Assembly: GCF_024362385.1 (NCBI RefSeq)
Contig: NZ_CP101466.1
Span: forward strand, 2,852,001-2,916,000
Length of the DNA stretch: 64,000 bases
Source of the DNA: Arthrobacter sp. DNA4
GTDB lineage: Bacteria; Actinomycetota; Actinomycetes; Actinomycetales; Micrococcaceae
Direction of reading: 5' to 3'
The position numbers and the translations under genes were made by a program. The notes below the pieces were generated by a model, which was not told where the DNA came from, ran no database searches, and was given only the letters and a program-made list of their open reading frames with translations. Shown piece by piece: positions 17,862 through 26,579 of the stretch; within the stretch, counting starts at the first letter, position 1, and each line of letters starts with the position of its first letter.

Positions 17862-19643
17862 CTATTTGCGGCCCACGAACCAGTCCTGGAGCTTACGCAG
17901 CCGGGACTTCAGCTGCTCCTCGTTGGCCTGGGCCACGGGCGGCCCGCCACAGACCGTGCGCAGCTTGGTGTGCACCACCCCGTGCGGGGTTCCGGTCCGG
18001 GCAGCCCAGGCGGCCACGTTCTTGGCCAGTTCGTTGCGCAGGTCCATCAGCATGCGGTGGTCCGGAACGGCAGGAACCTGCTGGGCGTCCGCGGCCGGGG
18101 CCTTCCGGTTCTTGCGGTTCAGCTGCTCATGCTGGCGCTGGCGCAGCAGCGTTCCCACCTGCTCGGCGTCCAGCAGCCCGGGGATGCCCAGGAAGTCCAT
18201 TTCGTCGTCGGACCCCACTTCGCCGCCGGTGCCGAACTCGCCGCCGTCGAACAGCACCCGGTCAAAGGACGCCCGGGAGTCCAGCGCTTCGAACTTGCCC
18301 TTCGTGAGGCTGTCGGAGGCCTTCTCTTCGCGGTTGGCCTCGTCCATCAGCGAGTCTTCAGGGTTGAAGAGGCCGTCGCCGTCTTCCTTCTCGGGCCGGT
18401 CCAGCGCGTGGTCCCGCTCCATCTCCATGGAGTTGGCCAGCGCCATCAGCTGCGGCACGGAGGGCAGGAACACCGACGCCGTTTCGCCCCTCTTGCGGGC
18501 ACGCACGAAACGGCCCACGGCCTGGGCGAAGAACAGCGGCGTGGACGTTGACGTGGCGTAGACGCCCACGGACAGCCGGGGCACGTCGACGCCTTCGGAC
18601 ACCATGCGGACAGCCACCATCCAGCGCTTGTCGCCGGCGGAAAATTCCTCGATCTTACTGGAGGCCTTGGCGTCATCGGAGAGGATGACGGTGGGCGACT
18701 CCCCGGTGATCTTCTTCAGCTGGCCGGCGTACGCACGGGCGTCCTCGTGGTCGGTGGCGATGACCAGGCCGCCGGCATCCGGCACGGTGCGCCGGACTTC
18801 GCTGAGCCGCCTGTCCGCACCGGCCAGGACAGCGGGGATCCACTCCCCTGCCGGGTTCAGGGCGGTCCGCCAGGCGTGGCTGGTGATGTCCTTGGTCACG
18901 GCCGCCTCGCCCAGGGAGGCGGCCATTTCCTCGCCCGCGCTGGTGCGCCAGCGCATCTGGCCGGAGTAGGCCATGAACATCACGGGCCGGACCACGTGGT
19001 CGCGGAGGGCGTTGCCATAGCCGTAGGTGTAGTCGGCCTTGGAGCGCCGGATGCCGTCACGGTCTTCGGCGTACTCCACGAACGGGATGGGTGAGGTGTC
19101 CGAGCGGAACGGCGTACCGGTCAGGGACAGGCGGCGCACCGCGGGATCGAATGCCTCACGCAGGCCGTCGCCCCAGGACAGGGCCTCGCCGCCGTGGTGG
19201 ATCTCGTCCAGGATCACCAGGGTGCGGGCAGCCTCGGTCTTGGCGCGGTGCAGCAGGGGTTTGCTGGCCACCTGCGCGTAGGTGACGGCGACGCCAATGA
19301 AGCCGCGGCCGTGCTGGCCGTCCGAGTTCTTGAAGTTGGGGTCGATGGCGATCCCCACCTTGGCGGCAGCATCCGCCCACTGGCGCTTCAGGTGGTCGGT
19401 GGGGGCAACAATGGTCACGCGGTTCACTGCCCCGGAGTCGATCAGCGTGGAAGCAATCCGCAGCGCGAACGTTGTCTTACCTGCACCCGGGGTTGCTACC
19501 GCAAGGAAGTCGCGCGGACTGCTCGCAAGATAGCGGTCAAGGGCTTCCTGCTGCCAGGCACGGAGTTTCGGGGCGGTTCCCCAAGCTGCACGTTCCGGGT
19601 AGGCCGGAGGCAGGGTGGGGCCGCCAAAGAGCGTCTCCGTCAC
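17862..19643 (-). CDS. DEAD/DEAH box helicase (superfamily 2)
   Basis: The 593-residue protein is an SF2 helicase with two RecA-like domains. Walker A is TPGAGKT (K56), Walker B is DEIHH, motif III is SLTGTPFRSD, and motif VI is QAVGRFVRARKRG. The domain order resembles the UvrB/RecG-like helicases found next to a DUF3039 gene in many actinobacteria. The substrate is unknown, probably a DNA duplex or damaged DNA. The GTG start overlaps the DUF3039 stop as TAGTG, and the 3' end faces pncA with a 4-bp gap. Confidence 0.9.
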   Translation of the reverse strand: MTETLFGGPTLPPAYPERAAWGTAPKLRAWQQEALDRYLASSPRDFLAVATPGAGKTTFALRIASTLIDSGAVNRVTIVAPTDHLKRQWADAAAKVGIAIDPNFKNSDGQHGRGFIGVAVTYAQVASKPLLHRAKTEAARTLVILDEIHHGGEALSWGDGLREAFDPAVRRLSLTGTPFRSDTSPIPFVEYAEDRDGIRRSKADYTYGYGNALRDHVVRPVMFMAYSGQMRWRTSAGEEMAASLGEAAVTKDITSHAWRTALNPAGEWIPAVLAGADRRLSEVRRTVPDAGGLVIATDHEDARAYAGQLKKITGESPTVILSDDAKASSKIEEFSAGDKRWMVAVRMVSEGVDVPRLSVGVYATSTSTPLFFAQAVGRFVRARKRGETASVFLPSVPQLMALANSMEMERDHALDRPEKEDGDGLFNPEDSLMDEANREEKASDSLTKGKFEALDSRASFDRVLFDGGEFGTGGEVGSDDEMDFLGIPGLLDAEQVGTLLRQRQHEQLNRKNRKAPAADAQQVPAVPDHRMLMDLRNELAKNVAAWAARTGTPHGVVHTKLRTVCGGPPVAQANEEQLKSRLRKLQDWFVGRK

Positions 19644-19972
19644 TACTTGTTGTTGCCCGAGCCGCCCGGACCCTTCCCGCCGTCGTTGCCCGGGCGGAGG
19701 CCATCATAGACTTCCTTGCACTCGGGGCAGACAGGGAATTTCTTCGGGTCCCGGCCCGGGGTCCACACCTTGCCGCACAGGGCAATGACGGGCTCCCCGG
19801 TCATGGCGGACTCCATGATCTTTTCCTTCCGCACATAGTGCGAGAAGCGCTCCCGGTCCCCCGGCTCCACTTCCGGGCGCAGTTCCTCGCGCTCAATGGT
19901 GGCCGTGGACGTTCCAGCCCCGGAAAGCTCGCGCATCGGGTCGTTTTCGAGAGGGTCCGTCATGCTAGTCAT
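19643..19972 (-). CDS. DUF3039 domain-containing protein
   Basis: This is a small 109-residue acidic protein of the actinobacterial DUF3039 family. The centre has ERFSHYVRKEKIMES, then VIALCGKVWTP and a CPEC pair within FPVCPECKEVYDGL, so four cysteines or fewer may bind a metal. Function is unknown; the gene is a constant neighbour of the SF2 helicase that follows it. The ATG at 19972 is chosen because TAAGAT lies 7 nt upstream; alternatives are 19981 and 19963. The tail is Gly/Asn rich. Confidence 0.8.
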   Translation of the reverse strand: MTSMTDPLENDPMRELSGAGTSTATIEREELRPEVEPGDRERFSHYVRKEKIMESAMTGEPVIALCGKVWTPGRDPKKFPVCPECKEVYDGLRPGNDGGKGPGGSGNNK

Positions 19973-19979
19973 GGCATCC

Positions 19980-19985
19980 ATCTTA
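19980..19985 (-). promoter_or_regulatory. -10 element (TAAGAT) of leaderless DUF3039-helicase operon
   Basis: TAAGAT on the minus strand lies 7 nt before the ATG at 19972. Confidence 0.42.
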
Positions 19986-20090
19986 GCCGTTCCCCCGGCC
20001 TGACGTTCGACGGCGGCACGCCCGCGCCGGGGTCCCGCACCGGCCGCCGTCGTACTTTTGGACGCTGTCACGCCGCTCCCGCAGGCGCCG

Positions 20091-20870
20091 TCACAGCCCC
20101 TGCCACGCGGGCTTGTTCTCGTACGTGTGGCGGTAGAAATCCGCAAGTTTCAGGGCCGAGGCGGCCGCCTCGTCCAGCAGGACCGTGGCATGCGGATGGA
20201 ACTGCAGCACCGACGCGGGACAGATGGCGGCCACCGGTCCCTCCACGAAATCGCGGACCGCCTGCGCCTTTTGCGCCCCTGTGGCCAGGAGGACCACGTG
20301 GCGCGCCGCCATGATGGTGCCCAGCCCCTGGGTGAGGACGTGGTGCGGCACCTCCGCCAGGTTGGTGAAGAACCTGGCATTGTCCCGGCGTGTCTGCTCG
20401 ATCAGGCTCTTGATCCGCGTCCGCGACGCGAAGGAGGAGCCTGGTTCGTTAAAGCCGATGTGCCCGTCAGTGCCCACGCCCAGCAGCTGCAGGTCCACGC
20501 CACCGGCTGCGGCGATGGCCTGTTCGTACGCCTCGCAGGCAGCCGGGATGTCGGTGGCGGTTCCGTCGGGGCCGTGGACATTCTCCGGTGCGATGTTCAC
20601 GCGGTCCGTGAATTCCCGGCGTATCACCTCCCGGTAGGACTCGGGGTGGCCGGCAGGCAGGCCCACGTACTCGTCCAGCGCGAACGCGGACGCCCTGCTG
20701 AAGTCCAGGCCCCGTTCATGGCGCGCGGCAAGTTCGTCATAGACGGGCAGCGGTGATGACCCCGTGGCCAGGCCAAGGACCGCGTCCGGCTTGCGGCGGA
20801 CCAGCTGTTCAATGGCGTCTGCCGCAAGTCTTCCGATCTGCCTGCTGCCGCCGAGTATCACGACTTCCAT
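20091..20870 (-). CDS. nagB: Glucosamine-6-phosphate deaminase
   Basis: NagB converts glucosamine-6-phosphate to fructose-6-phosphate and ammonia, opening amino sugars to glycolysis. The 259-residue protein has the family motifs GLATGSSPLPVYDEL near residue 34, ALDEYVGL near residue 67, the GVGTDGHIGFNEPGSSF stretch with the catalytic His near residue 135, and a C-terminal HPHATVLLDEAAA. A strong Shine-Dalgarno (AAAGGAG) precedes the ATG. It follows the ABC permease by 21 bp on the same strand and is probably transcribed with it, an unusual pairing. Confidence 0.95.
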   Translation of the reverse strand: MEVVILGGSRQIGRLAADAIEQLVRRKPDAVLGLATGSSPLPVYDELAARHERGLDFSRASAFALDEYVGLPAGHPESYREVIRREFTDRVNIAPENVHGPDGTATDIPAACEAYEQAIAAAGGVDLQLLGVGTDGHIGFNEPGSSFASRTRIKSLIEQTRRDNARFFTNLAEVPHHVLTQGLGTIMAARHVVLLATGAQKAQAVRDFVEGPVAAICPASVLQFHPHATVLLDEAAASALKLADFYRHTYENKPAWQGL

Positions 20871-20891
20871 GGTGCTCCTTTCCTGGAACTG

Positions 20892-22463
20892 TCAGCGGTT
20901 GACTGTGACCTGCGCCAGGAGTTCCGGCCCGCGGGCCTCCAGCCACCTGCCGCCCAGCCGGACGCCGGCCCCGAAAAGGACCAGGCCCAGGACGGTTCCC
21001 ACCGCGAAGTTGAGCCAGCCGAACAGGATGTTGCCCGTCACCGCCTGGGCAACCAGCAGCGCAGCCTCCGGCAGGACCAGCACCATCAGGACCAGCATTC
21101 CCACGAACTGCACGGCCAGGGTCTGCCCAACGTTGCCTGGCGGTTTCTTAAACGGGCTGTCCCCCGGCAGCGGTACGGTGACGGTGTACCGGGCCGATAC
21201 CACCGAGGAAAGGCCCAGGCCGGTAAAAAGGATCCCCAGGCTGAATCCCAGCTGGCCGGGCAGTGCCGCCCAGTTACCCGTGAAGGCGGCGTAACCGACC
21301 GAGAACACCAGCACCACGGGCAGCGCAAAGGTCATGCACGCCAGTGCCCGGCCCAGCCGGTCCGCCACCCCACGGACACCGGTGGCCAGGTGCAGGGCAA
21401 ACGCGGTGTTGTCATAGGAGACGTCGGCGGAGATGGACCAGGCCAGGATGAAGGCGGACACCGGGGCAAGGAAAGCCAGGCTGCCATAGCTGCCCGTCTG
21501 CGTCCCCTGGAACGCCAGGACCACCGGGAGCAGCGGGATGACCACCAGGGAACCCGAGTACCGCGGGTCCCGGAGCCAGTAGGTGAGCGACCTGGCCATC
21601 ACGGCGCCGGCCGGGGTGGGCGGCAGGACGCCGAACAATCCCAGCCTGCCGCCCCTGCGCTTCCCCGCGCCGGCATACGGCGGGGTGACCAGTGCCCGTT
21701 CGAGCAGCAGCTTCCAGCACCAGGCCAGGGCGCCGAGGACCGCCACCGATACCAGCAGCTTCACCGCGGCCTGCCCGGGCCGGCCCGACGCGATGTCGCC
21801 GCCGAGTGACCATGGCGCCCCGAGCGGCGTCCAGGACAAGGCCCGGGCGAACTCGGGCAGGAACCCGGTGGATGCCGGGATGCCGCGGCCAACCCCTGCC
21901 ACGATGGGGCCCAGCAGGACCAGCGGCACCATGAACGCAATGGCACTGATGTCCTTGAAGCGCCGGGAAGCCGCCAGGCTGGCTGTTGCGGTGGTGACCA
22001 CCTTGGCCAGCACAATACAGGTCATGACACCCAGGCACGCCCCGGCCAAAGCGGCGAGCGCGGGGAGCACGCCCCGGGACCAGGTGACTACCGTGGACAG
22101 TGACACCAGTGCGGTGGCCAGGCCCGGGATGCCGATCAGGCCGCCGAGGGCAAGGCCGGCGAGCATCTGCTTCATGGGGATCGCAAAAGTGGTGAAGCGG
22201 GCCGGATCGAGTGTCATGTCCGTGGCCGATGCCACCACCGGAACCACGGCCCAGCCCAGGACCGCGGCGGAGCCGCCCAGGACCACGGCAGTGTGGGCGG
22301 TGACCGGCCCGGCGTTGCGCAGCAGGACAAGGGCGATGACAAGCGTTGCCACCACGCCCAGGGCGTAGAGCCCGGCGATGGCCATCCCCACCAGCTGCCA
22401 GGGGCTGCGGCGCAGTCCGTTGCGGAGCAGCGTGAGCTTGAGCCTTAGAAGGTGCGCAACCAT
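20892..22463 (-). CDS. ABC transporter permease
   Basis: This 523-residue protein has about twelve hydrophobic segments and short charged loops, the membrane half of an ABC transporter. It overlaps the upstream ATPase gene by 19 bp. No periplasmic binding protein gene is present, so export is more likely than import. The fold resembles the large ABC-2-type permeases that pair with a single ATPase in actinobacteria. No substrate is known. I checked for a fused domain and found none. Confidence 0.85.
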   Translation of the reverse strand: MVAHLLRLKLTLLRNGLRRSPWQLVGMAIAGLYALGVVATLVIALVLLRNAGPVTAHTAVVLGGSAAVLGWAVVPVVASATDMTLDPARFTTFAIPMKQMLAGLALGGLIGIPGLATALVSLSTVVTWSRGVLPALAALAGACLGVMTCIVLAKVVTTATASLAASRRFKDISAIAFMVPLVLLGPIVAGVGRGIPASTGFLPEFARALSWTPLGAPWSLGGDIASGRPGQAAVKLLVSVAVLGALAWCWKLLLERALVTPPYAGAGKRRGGRLGLFGVLPPTPAGAVMARSLTYWLRDPRYSGSLVVIPLLPVVLAFQGTQTGSYGSLAFLAPVSAFILAWSISADVSYDNTAFALHLATGVRGVADRLGRALACMTFALPVVLVFSVGYAAFTGNWAALPGQLGFSLGILFTGLGLSSVVSARYTVTVPLPGDSPFKKPPGNVGQTLAVQFVGMLVLMVLVLPEAALLVAQAVTGNILFGWLNFAVGTVLGLVLFGAGVRLGGRWLEARGPELLAQVTVNR

Positions 22464-23239
22464 TCCAGCCCCTCCGTGTGGCTGTGGCCGCCGACCAGCT
22501 GCACGAACCGGTCCTCCAGCGAGGCTCCGGCGCGCACCTCATCCACCGTGCCCGCGGCCAGCAGCCGGCCTTTGGCCACCACCGCCACGTGGTCGCACAT
22601 CCGCTGTACCAGGTCCATCACGTGGCTGGACACGATGACCGTTCCGCCGGAGTCCACGTACCGGTCCAGGATGGAGCGGATGTTCGCTGCAGACACAGGG
22701 TCAACGGCTTCGAAGGGCTCGTCCAGGACCAGGAGCCGCGGGGCGTGGATGAGCGCAGAGGCGAGGGCAATCTTCTTGGTCATGCCCGCCGAGTAGTCCA
22801 CCACCAGTGTTCCGGCGTCCTGGCTGAGGTCCATGGCGGCCAGCAGCTCCCCCACCCGTGCGGCCACCACGGCCTTATCCATGCCGCGCAGCAGTCCGGC
22901 ATACGTAATCAGCTGCTCTCCCGTCAGCCGGTCGAAGAGCCTGACCCCGTCGGGCAGGATCCCCATGAGCCGCTTCGCTTCGAGGGGGTGCTGCCAGACG
23001 TCGACGCCGTGCACCACGGCGGTGCCGAAGTCCGGGCGCAGGAGGCCGGTGGCCATGGACAGCGTGGTGGTCTTGCCTGCACCGTTGGGTCCCACAATGC
23101 CGAAGAATGAACCCGCCGGGACGTCCAGGCTGATACCGTCCACCGCGATCTTGCCGCCAAACCTTTTGGCCAGCCCGCGGATGGACAGGGCCGCCACGGG
23201 GCCGGGATTCGACGCCTGGTCAGGCATGGGAGCAGTCAT
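22445..23239 (-). CDS. ABC transporter ATP-binding protein
   Basis: The 264-residue ATPase subunit shows Walker A GPNGAGKTT near residue 50, a signature motif of the form YSAGMTKK, and Walker B LLVLDEPFEAVDP followed by a switch His in SSHVMD. The arrangement is that of ABC-2 type exporters. It leads an operon with the permease and probably nagB. TAGGCT lies 6 nt before the ATG, so the mRNA is probably leaderless. The transported substance is unknown. Confidence 0.93.
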   Translation of the reverse strand: MTAPMPDQASNPGPVAALSIRGLAKRFGGKIAVDGISLDVPAGSFFGIVGPNGAGKTTTLSMATGLLRPDFGTAVVHGVDVWQHPLEAKRLMGILPDGVRLFDRLTGEQLITYAGLLRGMDKAVVAARVGELLAAMDLSQDAGTLVVDYSAGMTKKIALASALIHAPRLLVLDEPFEAVDPVSAANIRSILDRYVDSGGTVIVSSHVMDLVQRMCDHVAVVAKGRLLAAGTVDEVRAGASLEDRFVQLVGGHSHTEGLEWLRTF

Positions 23240-23245
23240 GGTGCC

Positions 23246-23251
23246 AGCCTA
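23246..23251 (-). promoter_or_regulatory. -10 element (TAGGCT) of leaderless ABC exporter-nagB operon
   Basis: TAGGCT on the minus strand lies 6 nt before the ATPase ATG. Confidence 0.45.
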
Positions 23252-23290
23252 GTCCGCGGGCCGTCGCTGCGGGGGTGCGAAACTAACCTC

Positions 23291-25166
23291 ATGGACATTG
23301 CCCTGGGCCTGCTGGTGATCGTTGCGGTGGTGTGCGCCGGCAGCGCGGTGGGGCGGAAGCTCAATCTCCCGGTTCCCCTGCTCCTGGTCCTGGCGGGCGT
23401 GGCGGGATCCTTCCTGCCGTTCATCCCGCCGGTCGAGCTGAATCCTGAACTGGTCCTGGTTGGCCTGCTGCCCCCGCTGCTCTACGCCGCCGCGTTCCGC
23501 ACATCGTTGTTCGACTTCACATCGAACCGCCGGTCCATCGGGCTCCTGTCCGTGGGCTATGTCATCTTCGGCACACTGGGGGTTGGGGCGGTGGTCTGGT
23601 GGCTGTTCCCGGAAATCCCGCTGGCCGCCGCCATCGCCCTCGGTGCGGTGGTGGCTCCCCCGGACGCCGTGGCGGCCACGGCGATCGCACGGAAGGTGGG
23701 CATGCCCCGCCGGATCGTCAACATCCTCGAAGGCGAGTCCCTGGTCAATGACGCCACGGCGCTGGTGTGCCTGCGCGCGGCCGTGGCCGCAATCGCCGGC
23801 TCGGTGTCCGCACTGGATGTGGCCGGCGGCTTCGTGGTGGCGGCCGGCGGCGGGCTGGCGGTGGGCCTCGCCGCCGCGTACATCCTGACAGAAATCCGGA
23901 AACGGATCAGCAACGTGGCCATCAACACCTCCACGTCGCTGATGGCCCCTTTCGTAGCCTTCCTTCCCGCCGAGGCCATCCATGCCTCCGGTGTGCTCGC
24001 CGTCGTCGTCACCGGCCTGGTGATGGGCACCAAGGCACCGTCCATGCCCAACGGAGCCGCGCGGCAAAGCGCCCGCAGCAACTGGGACACGGTGCAGTTC
24101 CTCCTGGAGAACTCCGTGTTCCTGCTGATCGGCCTGCAGGTCCGGACCATCATCGACAGCGTCCAGGACGATTCCCTGGGCGCGGGCCGGGTGTGGCTTG
24201 GCTGCGCGGTGATCCTGGTGGCCGTGCTGGTGCTGAGGCCCATCTGGGTCTTTCCCGCCACATACCTCCCCCGCCTGATTCCTTCCGTGCAGCGCAAGGA
24301 CCCCGCGCCGCCATGGCAGTTTCCCGCCATCGTGTCCTGGGCGGGGATGCGTGGCGTAGTCACCCTGGCTGCCGTGCTCACGCTGCCCGATGACCTGGAA
24401 CACCGCAACGTCCTGGTCCTGGCCGCCATGGTGGTGGTGGTAGCACCCTGGTGCTGCAGGGCTTTACGTTGCCGCCCTGGTCCGCGCCCTGGGTGTGCCC
24501 GGGCCGGACAGGCGCGAGGATGCGCTGAACCAGGCCTCACTGATGCAGCTGGCCACCACTGCGGGTATGGAGCGCCTGGAGAAGCTTCGCCGGGACAACG
24601 ACCCCCCGGAGGTCATGGACATGCTGCGGCGGCGGACCCAGGAGCGGGGACTGGCAGCTTGGGAACGCCTGGGCAGGCCCGCGGCAGAGGCGGCCACCCC
24701 CAGCCAACGGTACGCCCAGCTGCGAATGGCCATGCTGGAAGCCGAACGTGAAAAAGTCCTGGAACTCAGGCGCGGCGGGGACTTTGCCCATGAGGTCCTC
24801 AGCGAAGTCCTGGAGCGGCTGGATGTGGAAGAGTCCATGCTCGATGCCTCCCTCAACGAACTGGACTCCGCTGCCGACGGCGGTGGCGGTGAAGGGCTGT
24901 CCCAGCCCGGCGGCGTCTGCGGCCACCTGACGGCGGCCATGCCGGCACCGCTCCCCGACAACCCGGCATGTGCAGGCTGCGAACGGGAGGGCACCACACC
25001 GGTGCACCTGCGCATGTGCCTTGCCTGCGGACACGTTGGCTGCTGCGACTCCTCGGCGGGACGTCACGCCAGCCGCCACTTCAAGGAAACCGGTCACCCC
25101 GTCATGCGCAGCATCGAACCCGGCGAAGAATGGCGCTGGTGCTACGTGGACGACCTGCTCGGGTGA
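23291..25166 (+). pseudogene. Na+/H+ antiporter (CPA1) with C-terminal UBP-type zinc finger; reading frame broken twice
   Basis: The first part (23291 to about 24440) is a CPA1 antiporter with roughly twelve helices and the ion-binding signatures APPDAVAA and GESLVNDATALV. The frame then slips at about 24443 and again at about 24474, each consistent with loss of one G. Restoring both gives the expected helix (TLVLQGFTLPALVRALGVP) and reading continues to 25166. The soluble tail is helical and acidic, and ends with a UBP-type zinc finger, with Cys/His residues in CGHL, CAGC, CLACGHVGCC and HASRHFKETGH. As written the protein would be truncated after about 385 correct residues. Corrected length is about 625 residues. 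A sequence error is the likelier explanation. Confidence 0.85.
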
Positions 25167-25176
25167 CGGGCGGCCT

Positions 25177-25453
25177 TCACGGCGCCTTGCGGATCCGGAT
25201 CGGCCCCTTTGCCGTGGCGGGATCGACGACGGACCCGCCCTGGGTGATGTGGACCTGGTAGCATCAACCAGGCGCCGCGCGGCTTCGCGGGCGGCTCCAT
25301 GAGGTGCCGCCAGTCGTCGCCGCCCACCGCCCTGGCCGCATCGGACGGGCAGATGGTGGACGTTGCCGCCCGGGAAGCCAGCAGTTCCAGGATTTTTGCT
25401 TCCAGCTGCCGCCCAACCGGCGTGTCCGGGCCGTCCCCGCCAGCGTGTGCCAT
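25177..25453 (-). pseudogene. DUF3253 family protein; frame broken twice
   Basis: The N-terminal half (25453 down to about 25295) reads a winged-helix-like segment LEAKILELLASR, then TICPSDAARAVGGDDWRHLME, typical of DUF3253. Frame breaks near 25291 and 25259 each look like one lost base. With both restored, the rest reads AREAARRLVDA, then QVHITQGGSVVDPATAKGPIRIRKAP and a TGA at 25177. The corrected protein is about 92 residues. Function is unknown; the fold suggests DNA binding. The start could also be the GTG at 25471. The gene ends 10 bp from the convergent antiporter gene. Confidence 0.75.
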
Positions 25454-25481
25454 GCCTGGTTCCGTCTTCACGGGATGGGGC

Positions 25482-26579
25482 TCAGAAGGTCCGCCGCGGG
25501 ATGGCCCGCTCGTACTGGGGCGGCCAGGCCATGTCGTGGCCCAGTTCGAACGCGGCCCGGAGCCACCAGTGGGGATCGCGCAGCGCGGCCCGGGCAATGA
25601 AGACGCCGTCGGCCTGGCCGGTGGCGATCGCGTGCTCCGCCTGTTCCGGCGTGGTGACCAGGCCAACCGTGCCGGTGGCGATTCCTGCCTCCGAGCGGAT
25701 GGCGGCGGAGAACCCGGTCTGGTAGCCCAGGCCCGGCTTGATCTGCTGGTGTGCCACCGCCCCGCCGCTGGAAACGTCCACCAGGTCCACGCCGCGGGCC
25801 GCCGCCTCACGGGCCAGGCGGACCGATGCTGCCTGGTCCACCCCGCCCGGCGCCCAATCGGTGGCCGAGATCCGTAGCAGCAGGGGCATGGAATCGGGAA
25901 TCACGGCGCGGATGGCGTCAACCACGGCCAGCATCAGCCGGTTGCGGCCGGCCTCGTCCCCGCCCCACTCGTCGTCACGCTGGTTGATCAGCGGGCTTTG
26001 GAACTGGTGAAGGAGGTAGCCGTGCGCCCCGTGGATCTCCATGGTGTCGAAGCCCGCGGCCACCGCGCGTTCGGCGGCGGCGGCAAAATCGGCGATGACG
26101 CCGTGGATTTGATCCACGGTCATGGCTGCGGGCGCCGCGTAGCCCTCGAACGAGGTGGTGGACGGACCAACGGTGTCCCACCCGCCTTCGGCGGCGGGAA
26201 CACTGCCGTGCTTACCGGAGAAGGGCCAGAACGTGGACGCTTTCCGGCCCGCGTGGGCCAGCTGCACGCCGATTTTGGTGCGGGCAGTACCGTTCCGGTG
26301 GACGAAGGAAATGATCCGCTGCCAGGCTTCCGCCTGCTCGTCGTTGTACAGGCCGGCATCCCGGGGGCTGATCCGGCCTTCGGCGTTCACGGCCGCGGCT
26401 TCCGTGAGGATCATCGCCGCGCCGCCCACGGCAAAGCCGCCCAGGTGCACCAGGTGCCAGTCGTTCGGAACCCCCGGGGCGTCGTCGGGATCGCAGCTGT
26501 ACTGGCACATGGGCGACACCCAGCCCCGGTGCTGCAGCTCCATGGACCGCAGCGCCAGCGGCTGGAACAGGGCCGGCAC
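25482..26579 (-). CDS. NADH:flavin oxidoreductase, Old Yellow Enzyme family (YqjM-like)
   Basis: The 365-residue FMN enzyme has the OYE barrel. N-terminal segments include SPMCQYSC (with the Cys typical of the YqjM class), the substrate His pair region EIHGAHGYLLHQF, and SPLINQRDDEWGG. It reduces activated carbon-carbon double bonds using NAD(P)H. The natural substrate is unknown. The start overlaps the stop of the upstream YbbN-like gene by 1 bp, so the two are translated from one mRNA. Confidence 0.93.
   Translation of the reverse strand: MPALFQPLALRSMELQHRGWVSPMCQYSCDPDDAPGVPNDWHLVHLGGFAVGGAAMILTEAAAVNAEGRISPRDAGLYNDEQAEAWQRIISFVHRNGTARTKIGVQLAHAGRKASTFWPFSGKHGSVPAAEGGWDTVGPSTTSFEGYAAPAAMTVDQIHGVIADFAAAAERAVAAGFDTMEIHGAHGYLLHQFQSPLINQRDDEWGGDEAGRNRLMLAVVDAIRAVIPDSMPLLLRISATDWAPGGVDQAASVRLAREAAARGVDLVDVSSGGAVAHQQIKPGLGYQTGFSAAIRSEAGIATGTVGLVTTPEQAEHAIATGQADGVFIARAALRDPHWWLRAAFELGHDMAWPPQYERAIPRRTF

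Noticed and set aside
25142..25810. 222-codon minus-strand ORF
   Set aside because: Most of it lies antiparallel to or out of frame with the OYE gene; only the DUF3253 segment is real.
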